Assembly: GCF_029277305.1 (NCBI RefSeq)
Contig: NZ_CP119526.1
Direction: 5' to 3' (one strand)
DNA length: 64,000 bases
From: Guptibacillus hwajinpoensis
Lineage (GTDB): Bacteria; Bacillota; Bacilli; Bacillales; Guptibacillaceae
Part shown: positions 35,447 to 42,963 of the stretch, piece by piece
Numbering within the stretch: position 1 is the stretch's first letter
How the letters are laid out: each line of letters starts with the position of its first letter
Notes under the pieces: model-generated
The model's database searches: none
Seen by the model: only the letters and a program-made list of their open reading frames with translations
What the model was told of the DNA's origin: nothing
Translations under genes and position numbers: made by a program

Positions 35447-35610
35447 AGGCTCTTTTCTAAAAGATGTTTGCTTTTGAAACAATTATTGAATAAAGCTCAA
35501 CATTTCGCTGATTGGAGCGGAAGGATGTTCTTCTCCCGCGGAAAGCGAGCATCCTGGAGCGGAAATCAAACTATTTACAGTAAAAGCAACAATGTCTTCG
35601 AAAAGAGCCT
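35447..35610 (+). repeat. Family A intergenic repeat, copy 5 (core deleted, both ends intact)
   Basis: 164 bp. Left end AGGCTCTTTTCTAAAAGAT, right end the reverse complement of AGGCTCTTTTCGAAGACATT. This copy shows the terminal inverted repeat best (11 identical bases at the tips, about 24 of 29 overall). The GC-rich middle is reduced to GGATGTTCTTCTCCCGCGGA, missing about 70 bases present in other copies. It ends 25 bases before the dinB-like start. Confidence 0.88.
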
Positions 35611-35634
35611 GCCCAAAAAAGAGGAGGTCTACTG

Positions 35635-36159
35635 TTGAATTTTAACTTGAACGAGGCAATTGAAGTGCTAGAACGGACACCACAAACATTGGAAGGGTTC
35701 TTAATCGGTTTATCCGATGGATGGATAGAAACGAATGAAGGGGAAGGAACCTGGAATGTGTCTGAAGTAGTTGATCATCTGATTGAGGGGGAGAAAACGA
35801 ATTGGATCCCAAGAATAGAAGTGATTTTAAACGAAGGTGAAAATAGGTCTTTCCCACCCTTTGATCGGTATTCTCACTTAACGAAAGAAGCTGAAAGCTC
35901 AATCGATCAAAAATTGGCAGAATTTAAAAAGGTTCGAGCAGAGAGTCTAGCGAGAATAAAGGAGCTCATTGGATCGGAAGAACAATTTGAGTTAACAGGC
36001 ATACACCCTGCTTTTGGTGAAGTAAAGCTAAGGGAATTGCTTTCAACTTGGGTTGTGCATGATCTGACACATCTTTCACAGATTGTTCGAGTGATGTCAG
36101 AAAGATATAGGTCGGATGTTGGACCTTGGCAAGAGTATCTTGGAGTATTAAAACGGTAA
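35635..36159 (+). CDS. DinB family protein
   Basis: 174 aa helical bundle with the three-His metal site pattern: VSEVVDHLIEGE, and later WVVHDLTHLSQIVRVM. TTG 35635 follows GAGGAGGT; no ATG is available. DinB/YfiT proteins are metal-dependent thiol transferases, often bacillithiol-linked, or damage-induced proteins; this gene cannot be placed more exactly. Next gene lies 94 bases downstream. Confidence 0.85.
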   Translation: MNFNLNEAIEVLERTPQTLEGFLIGLSDGWIETNEGEGTWNVSEVVDHLIEGEKTNWIPRIEVILNEGENRSFPPFDRYSHLTKEAESSIDQKLAEFKKVRAESLARIKELIGSEEQFELTGIHPAFGEVKLRELLSTWVVHDLTHLSQIVRVMSERYRSDVGPWQEYLGVLKR

Positions 36160-36252
36160 GCTGATGAGGGCGGGTTCTAATGTGGTATTAGGTACATTCC
36201 CATACCAACGTGAATAACATACCTTTAGAAACTTTGAAGGGGTTGGAAACAG

Positions 36253-36831
36253 ATGCACGAAGAACCTTATAGTTACCAAAATCCATATCAAGGCTCAGAA
36301 GTAGAGGGAGGAAACCGATCAAATTATCATCGTCCTCCTAATGGGATTGGAAGGGTTCCTGTTAAGGATTACGGACAAAAACCATTTGTATTTGATATTA
36401 ATGAAGCGACAATTCAAAACAAGACGTACCGAACCGCGATATGGACTGGTGAACATCTACAAGTAACATTGATGAGTATTGGTGTTGGTGAAGATATTGG
36501 TCTAGAAATGCATCCTAATCTCGATCAATTTTTACGAGTTGAACAGGGTCAGGGGCTTGTTCGAATGGGCGAGAAGAAAAATGATCTAAGCTTTGAAGCG
36601 AATGTTTATGATGATTTCGCCATTTTGATTCCTGCTGGTGCTTGGCATAATGTTATTAATACAGGGAATGTACCGCTTAAACTTTATTCAATCTACGGTC
36701 CACCGAATCATCCTTTTGGTACTGTTCATCGAACGAAAGCCGATGCAGAGGCTGCAGAAGAAGGGTACAGTCAGAACAGCGGCTCTCAAATTGCGTACCG
36801 TCTGAAGCCAGATGAATGGGTGCAGTTTTGA
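36253..36831 (+). CDS. Cupin-domain protein
   Basis: 192 aa. A Tyr/Asn/Pro-rich N-terminus (SYQNPYQGSEVEGG) is followed by a single cupin with motif 1 LEMHPNLDQFLRVEQGQG and motif 2 PAGAWHNVINTGNVPLKLYS. ATG follows AAGGGGTTGGAAACAG. Similar proteins occur widely in Bacillus, sometimes in spore coats, and the N-terminus fits a coat-type protein; this is a guess. Terminator follows. Confidence 0.83.
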   Translation: MHEEPYSYQNPYQGSEVEGGNRSNYHRPPNGIGRVPVKDYGQKPFVFDINEATIQNKTYRTAIWTGEHLQVTLMSIGVGEDIGLEMHPNLDQFLRVEQGQGLVRMGEKKNDLSFEANVYDDFAILIPAGAWHNVINTGNVPLKLYSIYGPPNHPFGTVHRTKADAEAAEEGYSQNSGSQIAYRLKPDEWVQF

Positions 36832-36843
36832 ACACAGAGATGT

Positions 36844-36878
36844 TAAGGGTTCTACCATAAATGGTGAACCCTTTTCTA
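36844..36878. terminator. Terminator after cupin gene
   Basis: AAGGGTTCTACCAT / ATGGTGAACCCTT hairpin, then TTCT on the plus strand. It lies between the cupin gene and the convergent ger operon. Confidence 0.75.
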
Positions 36879-36903
36879 ATTAAAAATAGGAGGAGTTTTC
36901 TAC

Positions 36904-38007
36904 TTAGGTGTGTCCACGATTTTCCTTAACAAAAAGACTTCTAATCGCAACGATGAGTAAGGGTACAAATGCTAAGGAAAAGGCGAGAATCGTTTCCATG
37001 ATTAGTCCACTTTCTCCAAGCTCTATTTCGTTTTGATACATCGTGAGTGAGAGAAGGTAGACAAGTAGGGTGTTAGGAAAGACCATTGTTCGTTTGTCTT
37101 GTACGTCAAAAACCTGTGTCACGACTTCATTTATGATAAAGAGCATCATGGTGAGTTTCATAAACGAAGCAACAACCAAGGCCATGCCAAACACTGATTC
37201 AACCCGCTGGATAATCTCTCCGATTTCAATCATCCTCGCAAGTTGAAAGATGGGAAACTTCTCAACCATTGCCATCGGACCTAGAATCATAATGCAAGCA
37301 ACGATCGTGGTAGCTAAAATGAAACCGTTAATTAGCAATCCTACATACATCCAGCGTTTGAAGGGCTTGTCACAATTATGCTGTAAATAGGGAAGAATCA
37401 TTGCGAAATACATAACATCCATATAAGGAAACCCAAAGCCTACATAAGCACCGTGCAAGATCGGCTTCCATCCCATTGGGAGAACAGGTAATACATATTC
37501 AGGATGAAAATGAGTCAAATTTAGAAGAATGATGAAGGAAATAATGAAAAGAATCACATATAGTAGTCCATGAAACATTCGCGCCATTACTTCTATACCT
37601 GATTTAACCGTGAGTGCTGCAACGAATAAAATGAGAAAGTGAAAAACATAAAGAGGTGTATGTTTCATCATAGAAGTTGAGAAGAATTGGCCCATACCGT
37701 GTGTAATATTGGCTGTGATTTGAAAGAGTAAAAGGACAAGAGCGATTCCAAATAAATAGGCTCCTCCTTTTCCAAGCAACCGTTTTGTATATTGGATATA
37801 AGATAGATCTGGGTATTTCCCATTCAACCAGAGCACAATGGCAAGTATAATAAACCCTAAAGCATTCGCTAGTAAAAGGGAGATCCATGCTCCGTTCTGA
37901 GCTAGGCTAATGAAAGGTCCTTGTATATTAATAATAGAGGAGCCTGTTATAAACGCTTGAAACAAAACAATCATTTGCCATGTACTAATCGTTTCTTTGT
38001 TCTTCAT
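36904..38007 (-). CDS. GerAB-type germinant receptor subunit B
   Basis: 367 aa with about ten membrane helices, the amino-acid-permease-like B subunit of spore germinant receptors. Opens TISTWQMIVLFQAFITGSSI and contains GFGFPYMDVMYFAMILPYL. Last gene of the operon, 18 bases after the small ORF. In B. subtilis, B subunits bind the germinant and sit in the spore inner membrane with the A and C subunits. Confidence 0.92.
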   Translation of the reverse strand: MKNKETISTWQMIVLFQAFITGSSIINIQGPFISLAQNGAWISLLLANALGFIILAIVLWLNGKYPDLSYIQYTKRLLGKGGAYLFGIALVLLLFQITANITHGMGQFFSTSMMKHTPLYVFHFLILFVAALTVKSGIEVMARMFHGLLYVILFIISFIILLNLTHFHPEYVLPVLPMGWKPILHGAYVGFGFPYMDVMYFAMILPYLQHNCDKPFKRWMYVGLLINGFILATTIVACIMILGPMAMVEKFPIFQLARMIEIGEIIQRVESVFGMALVVASFMKLTMMLFIINEVVTQVFDVQDKRTMVFPNTLLVYLLSLTMYQNEIELGESGLIMETILAFSLAFVPLLIVAIRSLFVKENRGHT

Positions 38008-38025
38008 TGATAGAACCCCCTTTGT

Positions 38026-38262
38026 TTAAGGAGAAGTGAAATACGCGAGAACTGCTCGTGCAGGTTGTCCAAAAAGCAATTCGAAGAGATCATCTAAATT
38101 GAATGCATTCGCATTCATAATGAATATGTAGCTTAAATAAAACGAGATCAGGATTAAGGTAGAATAAACAATATTCTCTTTACGCCGCCTGTTATGTTGA
38201 AGGAGTCTAGAATACCCAATTAAAAGATAAACCACGAACATAATAAGAATCTTTTCAAACAT
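38026..38262 (-). CDS. Small membrane protein of the ger operon (GerD-subunit-like)
   Basis: 78 aa with two helices (ILIMFVVYLLIGYSRLL and IVYSTLILISFYLSYIFIM). ATG 38262 is six bases after AAGGAGG, which overlaps the stop codon of the C-subunit gene, so translation is coupled; the GTG at 38265 is too close. Small two-helix proteins accompany several Bacillus ger operons as accessory D subunits. The assignment rests on context and size. Confidence 0.75.
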   Translation of the reverse strand: MFEKILIMFVVYLLIGYSRLLQHNRRRKENIVYSTLILISFYLSYIFIMNANAFNLDDLFELLFGQPARAVLAYFTSP

Positions 38263-38273
38263 CACGGTCCTCC

Positions 38274-39431
38274 TTATTCAAAGAAAGGCTTACCAATATC
38301 AGAGCCTGTATTGTTTATATCCACTTTGACATCAACGGTGAAAGGGACCTCACTAAATGTGTTTGGCCAGTCTTTCTTAAGCTCTTTCCATTCTTTCGGA
38401 TGTTTTCGATAGATGGCGTTACCTAAACCAATCACATCGACTTGCTCTTTCTGAAGATACTGTAGCGTCTCTTCAATATTGGTTTTCACAACCTTTGCTA
38501 CTTTTTCATTAAATTCTTGAAGGTTTTCGCTTTTATCAAGAACTGTACACTTTAATTCCCCAACATCACCTTCCATCTCCACTTTCACCTTTGCGGATAC
38601 GCTCCCACCCGATAAATTCGCTTTCATATCAGTTTCTACATTACTAACCTCAATCGATTCTTTAACCATGACATCCTCGCCTCCGCAAGGTACCTCAATA
38701 ATCCCGAATCGATACTCACCTAGAATAGTAAGCAGTGCTTCAGTTTGAAGAGAAGAGATCTGCCCTGAAAACTTACCTTTATTAATAATGGCGAGGCCTC
38801 CAATAACCGCTTCGCCTGATTCTTTTATATGATAATAAGGAATTTTGGCAGTCTGAGTCTCGCTTTTCAATTCTCTGCCAAACGTTAGAAGGTTTACTTC
38901 CATTGTTTTTGAGGTGAAATTGTGGGACGCTGCTTCTATTTCTTTCAATTGTTGACTAATCGTGTTCTCAATAAACGGCTCTTGATTTAAATAATCCTTT
39001 GCTTTCCCTTCCGTCATCCCAAGTGTGATGAGTAATCTCGGCTCATGGTCTCGATAGAAAAACTCTAATATCTCTCCAATATTTCTACTTTGTACAATTT
39101 CATCACTTATTAAAATGATTCTCGTATGACTCCACTGTGCTTTTCGTCCTAAATGGGTTGTAATATCGCGCACCGCTTCAAATATCGAATCCCCAGATGT
39201 CTCAATATTAACGTACGCTTCACCATCTCCCCCTCCAGCACTGCCGATTTTTGGAGAGGGCTTAATGAATTGAGTTGTTAAATCTATTACTCCTTCTTCT
39301 TCCTCAGACAGATCGATCGCAACAGCTTGAACAAATCCGTAAGCTGGTAATTCATCATGATCCCAACATCCTGTTAACAATAGAGTAGAGTTGATCAACA
39401 AAATGGATAAGCATATGTGCTTTACATTCAT
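38274..39431 (-). CDS. GerAC-type germinant receptor lipoprotein
   Basis: 385 aa. Signal peptide with lipobox LLLTGC, Cys22 as the lipidated residue, followed directly by WDHDELPAYGFV as in GerAC proteins. Three-domain Ger(x)C layout including IILISDEIVQSRNIGEILEF and LITLGMTEGKAKDYL. Lies 12 bases after the A-subunit gene. It is the peripheral subunit of the receptor on the outer side of the spore inner membrane. Confidence 0.92.
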   Translation of the reverse strand: MNVKHICLSILLINSTLLLTGCWDHDELPAYGFVQAVAIDLSEEEEGVIDLTTQFIKPSPKIGSAGGGDGEAYVNIETSGDSIFEAVRDITTHLGRKAQWSHTRIILISDEIVQSRNIGEILEFFYRDHEPRLLITLGMTEGKAKDYLNQEPFIENTISQQLKEIEAASHNFTSKTMEVNLLTFGRELKSETQTAKIPYYHIKESGEAVIGGLAIINKGKFSGQISSLQTEALLTILGEYRFGIIEVPCGGEDVMVKESIEVSNVETDMKANLSGGSVSAKVKVEMEGDVGELKCTVLDKSENLQEFNEKVAKVVKTNIEETLQYLQKEQVDVIGLGNAIYRKHPKEWKELKKDWPNTFSEVPFTVDVKVDINNTGSDIGKPFFE

Positions 39432-39443
39432 ATCAGTATCACC

Positions 39444-40967
39444 TTATTTCCTGTTGGGATTAAAGTTAGGTTGTTTATGCCTTTTCAGCTGGGAAGGTAA
39501 CGGCGAACGAAAGATAAATTCATACAGTATACCTGATCGAATTGGGGCGAGTGGCGCAAAGTAAGGCTGCCCTAACGATCGTAAACTAGTGAGATGCAGG
39601 TAGATAAGGAGAAAGCCAATCATTAAACCAAAGCCACCTAATACAGCAGATGCAATCATTAATGGCAATCTAAGTATTCGTGACGATGTTCCAAAATCAT
39701 ATTGCGGAATAGAAAACGATGCAATTCCAGTTAGGGCGACAACAACCACCATCATAGGCGATGCGATTCCAGCATTAATGGATGCTTCCCCAATGACTAA
39801 CGCACCGACGATACTAACGGCAGAACCGATTGGTCTTGGGAGGCGTAAGCTTGCTTCTTGAAGCAGCTCAAAGAAAAAGATCATGATTAGCGCTTCAACT
39901 AGAGCGGGAAACGGCATACCTTCGCGCGTATCTAATATGGCCAGAAGTAAAACGGTGGGGATCAATTCTGTATGAAAGGTGGAGAGAGCTATATAGATAC
40001 TTGGTAATGACAAGCTAATTACATATCCTATAATGCGGATCACGCGAATTAAAGATGAAAACAACGTCCTTTGATAGTAATCAGATGGCGATTGGAAGAA
40101 CTCAATAAACAACCCAGGACAAACAAGGATCGTTGGTGTTCCATCAACTAATGCAATGATCTTTCCGCTAAGAAGGGCAGATACCGCAACATCGGGTCTC
40201 TCGGTAGACCGAAATTGAGGAAATGGAGAGTAGGTAGAGTCTTCTAGTAGCTCAGCAAAGTAAGAAGTTTCAAGGATTTCTTCTTCTTTAATTTGATTAA
40301 AACGTTCCTCAAATTCGTTTAATGTATCTTCAGGTACAGTTCCTTTTAAATAAGCATAAGCCACTTTCGATTTTGTATTGTTTCCCATTTGTTTGATGAT
40401 GAACTTCAATTTATCTGATTTTAATCGTGATCGAATGAGGCCGATGTTCTTCGTGAGGTTTTCAATGGTTCCTTCACGTGGACCAATAACAGATACCTCA
40501 TTTTGCGGCTCTCCAACAGAACGTTTCTCAACAGAGAAGGCATCATACGTTATTGCTTTATTCCAATTCTGGAATAGAAGGACAATATGGCCTTCAAGTA
40601 CGTTTGTCGTAACATCCTCTAGTGTTTCAACTAAATTAACCGCTCTTGACGTAACTCCATGCTTTGTGAAGAAGTGCTTCACTTCCATCATGTTCACTTC
40701 TTGAGAATCCCCAACTTCATGTGAAACAAGATCCTGCATAACTTCCTTTAGTAAATTAGCATTTTCATTCTGAATAATGGTTTCGCAGAACAGGACAAGC
40801 GCCTTTTCCTTATACCCTTCACTAAATTGATAAGTGTGATAAACAATATCCTGACAATCAGAGAAAAGCTCTCTGAGTTGAGACTCATTTACTTCTAAAC
40901 TAAGTGAGAGCTCAGTAGATTGAGGTTCCATATCTTTCATATGCTGTCGCTGTTTCCTACGCTTCAT
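39444..40967 (-). CDS. GerAA-type germinant receptor subunit A
   Basis: 507 aa. Large N-terminal hydrophilic domain (to about 285) with GPREGTIENLTKNIGLIRSRL, then ALLSGKIIALVDGTPTILVCP and about five membrane helices with TREGMPFPALVEALIMIFFFE. All are standard for GerAA/SpoVAF proteins. ATG 40967 and an in-frame TTG at 40973 both fit AAGGGG at 40978-40983 imperfectly; I take the ATG. First gene of the A-C-small-B operon. Confidence 0.92.
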   Translation of the reverse strand: MKRRKQRQHMKDMEPQSTELSLSLEVNESQLRELFSDCQDIVYHTYQFSEGYKEKALVLFCETIIQNENANLLKEVMQDLVSHEVGDSQEVNMMEVKHFFTKHGVTSRAVNLVETLEDVTTNVLEGHIVLLFQNWNKAITYDAFSVEKRSVGEPQNEVSVIGPREGTIENLTKNIGLIRSRLKSDKLKFIIKQMGNNTKSKVAYAYLKGTVPEDTLNEFEERFNQIKEEEILETSYFAELLEDSTYSPFPQFRSTERPDVAVSALLSGKIIALVDGTPTILVCPGLFIEFFQSPSDYYQRTLFSSLIRVIRIIGYVISLSLPSIYIALSTFHTELIPTVLLLAILDTREGMPFPALVEALIMIFFFELLQEASLRLPRPIGSAVSIVGALVIGEASINAGIASPMMVVVVALTGIASFSIPQYDFGTSSRILRLPLMIASAVLGGFGLMIGFLLIYLHLTSLRSLGQPYFAPLAPIRSGILYEFIFRSPLPSQLKRHKQPNFNPNRK

Positions 40968-40999
40968 GGACAAAAAACCCCTTAGAACAGTCTTTTGCC

Positions 41000-41030
41000 A
41001 TTAGTGTCTCACGAAGGAAAATCATTATGC
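41000..41030 (-). promoter_or_regulatory. Candidate forespore (sigma-G-type) promoter of ger operon
   Basis: On the minus strand GCATA (plus 41026-41030) fits the -35 and CACTAAT (plus 41000-41006) roughly fits the -10 of sigma-G promoters, with about 19 bases between. ger operons are normally sigma-G dependent. The -10 match is imperfect. Confidence 0.35.
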
Positions 41031-41037
41031 GCTACTC

Positions 41038-41078
41038 ATTCGACATAGTTCGAGCAAAACCGGGTGGTGACAGGCACT
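41038..41078 (+). repeat. Family B 41-bp repeat, copy 1
   Basis: ATTCGACATAGTTCGAGCAA then ACCGGGTGGTGACAGGCACT. It lies just upstream of the ger promoter region and at the 3' end of the CBO0543-like pseudogene. It includes GGTGACAGGCAC, an imperfect palindrome. Confidence 0.85.
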
Positions 41079-41083
41079 CGCAC

Positions 41084-41635
41084 TTAATTCGTCGACATGT
41101 GAATAAAGATATCGGTTATCAGTTTCGCTGCGTAAACGACGAACAAATAAGAAAGGAGTAGCACAAAATAGTTCGTATACAGCTCAAAAACATTAATCCA
41201 AATGAGCAGTGGTTTAATGATAAATGTAAATCCAAATGAAGAGAGTGTACCGTATAACCAATAGTTCTTCTTCTTGTTTAAACACCATTGATACAAAAGA
41301 ATGAAATAGACCGGAATAACGGACGCATCAATACCAAGACTTCCTGGTAGTTGAGGAAAGATGACATAGGGATAGTCCCACCAACTTTTTCTAATACCTA
41401 AAGCATCCGTGTAAGCAGCTAATACGTGAATCGAATAACCCAAAAAGCCTAATAGAAAGATTTTGCTTCGATCGATTTTAAAATACAAAACAACGAGAGG
41501 AAGGACGAACATGGCTAGTACAATCCAGAATTACCATGAGTCAAGGTTCGAGGACTGCTGCCAGTAATCAAGATAAGAGGCTTCAAGTTCTGTTCTTATT
41601 TTGTGAAGATGCTCAAAATGTTCCTGTTGATTCAT
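41084..41635 (-). pseudogene. CBO0543-like membrane protein gene with premature TAA
   Basis: From ATG 41635 (good ribosome site AAAGGTGG) one frame of 183 codons runs to 41084 with a single TAA at 41531-41533 (codon 35). The reading crosses from SSNLDSW to FWIVLAMFVLPLVVLYFKID without a shift, and both sides fit one protein: a polar N-terminal helix, then about five membrane helices. CAA to TAA would explain it. The internal ATG at 41512 has no ribosome site. Membrane proteins of the CBO0543 kind in spore formers have the same layout. Function unknown. Confidence 0.65.
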
Positions 41636-41788
41636 AAAGATCGCACCACCTTTTAGTAGGTAGTATTGATTAGTAATTAGTCTTTTATTTATGGGTAATT
41701 AAACAAGGATAGGATCGAAAGTGATGTAGAAAAATCCACCAATAAATTCAATGTTAAAATACAATAGCAACATGAGAAGGATTAGAGC

Positions 41789-42019
41789 GTGATAATAACA
41801 CTTATATGGTTTTTGGTGCCAACTTCTATGGGCGTAACCTTTCTTTATTGGGGACTAAGAGAAGTGTGGAGGGAAAGGAAAAGTGAGAAGAGGATTGGTG
41901 ACTATCTGGACAATTTCTTGGAGTTTTCTGTGATGCCAACCCCCTCTGAAGGAATACATATTCTGGTTGGTGTTATTCTGATTTTGATAGGGGTTATCTC
42001 TTTATTCATTACTAGTTGA
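41789..42019 (+). CDS. Small membrane protein (76 aa)
   Basis: GTG 41789 after GAGAAGG. Two helices (TLIWFLVPTSMGVTFLYWGL and IHILVGVILILIGVISLFIT) with a charged middle REVWRERKSEKRIGDYL. No family recognised. A long near-perfect palindrome follows the stop. Confidence 0.5.
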   Translation: MIITLIWFLVPTSMGVTFLYWGLREVWRERKSEKRIGDYLDNFLEFSVMPTPSEGIHILVGVILILIGVISLFITS

Positions 42020-42034
42020 AATAACGAACGTATA

Positions 42035-42076
42035 AAGGAACAGGGGGGCAGGCACGTGCCTGACCCCTTGTTCCTT
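42035..42076 (+). terminator. 42-base near-perfect palindrome, possible terminator
   Basis: Two 21-base arms centred between 42055 and 42056 match at 19 of 21 positions; one of the two mismatches is a G-U pair in RNA. The centre reads GGCAGGCACGTGCCTGACC. It follows the small membrane gene and directly abuts Family B copy 2. There is no T run, so a role other than termination is possible. Confidence 0.55.
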
Positions 42077-42117
42077 ATTCGACATCATTCGAGCAAAACC
42101 GGGTGGTGACAGGCACC
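42077..42117 (+). repeat. Family B 41-bp repeat, copy 2
   Basis: ATTCGACATCATTCGAGCAA then AACCGGGTGGTGACAGGCAC. Immediately after the palindrome and followed by CCGCGAAC, which also follows copy 6 in similar form. Confidence 0.88.
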
Positions 42118-42136
42118 CGCGAACCCGCAACTAACG

Positions 42137-42433
42137 CTAAGCTAACCGAAAACCAACCCATAAGAAGTAAAGTGTAATGGCTACGTTAAACAAGGTGAGG
42201 AGGAGGGCAATGCTTGCTAATCCTTTTTTCTCTTCACTCGTTCTAAAAACGACGAATGCTAAGAGGACGGAGAGAGCACATCCAGCAATAATAAAGATCA
42301 TAATGAAGATGCCAACAGACTCGCCAGCATTTGTAGAAATCGGGTCTATCAAAAACATTGCAAGTGTCGTTAGAAGGCTTAGTATGAGGAAGAGATACGT
42401 TCGCCAGGTCGTCATTTTCGTATGATAATACAT
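42137..42433 (-). CDS. Membrane protein (98 aa), unknown
   Basis: ATG 42433 follows AAAGGAGACCAGG; the longer frame to 42580 is not supported. Three hydrophobic helices (YLFLILSLLTTLAMFLI, SVGIFIMIFIIAGCALSVLL, GLASIALLLTLFNVAITLYF). No family recognised. Family B copy 2 is at its 3' side. Confidence 0.6.
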   Translation of the reverse strand: MYYHTKMTTWRTYLFLILSLLTTLAMFLIDPISTNAGESVGIFIMIFIIAGCALSVLLAFVVFRTSEEKKGLASIALLLTLFNVAITLYFLWVGFRLA

Positions 42434-42770
42434 CCTGGTCTCCTTTCTGATCCGTACGTTACATAGTCTGTCCATCATTATAGAGGAGATCGAGAGAGAT
42501 AACAATTTTTTCAGGTAATTACTGGAACAAGAGGTAAGGAAAGGGGAATAACCTAAGCTATAAAAAAGGAAAGTTATCACAAAAATTCAGTTAAAACCCA
42601 CGAATAAACATGATTGATTTCTACCCTAAAGTCAAAGCGAAAAAATGTTCTAGTAGCGCATAAACAGTAGTTTTATAGTACATGATACCTGTTGTGAAGC
42701 ACTCGTTTGTTACAGTCATTCTATTGATAATCCTGATTTTAGCGATGTTCTAGTTGTAACAAAACACAAA

Positions 42771-42782
42771 GAAACCGGTTTC
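42771..42782. promoter_or_regulatory. LacI-family operator 1
   Basis: GAAACCGGTTTC, a perfect 12-base palindrome with the central CpG-type symmetry of LacI-family operators. It lies about 50 bases upstream of the -35 element of the sugar operon. A second identical copy lies 125 bases downstream. Confidence 0.75.
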
Positions 42783-42823
42783 TAAATAAATTAATAAATT
42801 TAAGAAAATTTACACATCAACTG

Positions 42824-42852
42824 TTGAAATCGGATACATTCTGTGGTTAAAT
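42824..42852 (+). promoter_or_regulatory. Probable promoter of the sugar ABC/GH1 operon
   Basis: TTGAAA (42824-42829), 17-base spacer, TTAAAT (42847-42852): five and four of six matches to the sigma-A consensus. It sits between the two operators. The rest of the gap from 42434 holds no gene. Confidence 0.55.
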
Positions 42853-42895
42853 CGTATCTAACGAACCATTTCAGCTATTTTTTTTGCTGATTTAC

Positions 42896-42907
42896 GAAAC
42901 CGGTTTC
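42896..42907. promoter_or_regulatory. LacI-family operator 2
   Basis: Identical GAAACCGGTTTC, downstream of the promoter and about 57 bases before the start of the binding-protein gene. Centre-to-centre distance to operator 1 is 125 bases, close to twelve helical turns, which suits a repression loop. Confidence 0.75.
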
Positions 42908-42963
42908 CTAAACTCATTGGGCAGGTTAGTGTGGTGTCTATCATTTAATTGGAGGGGATTTAG

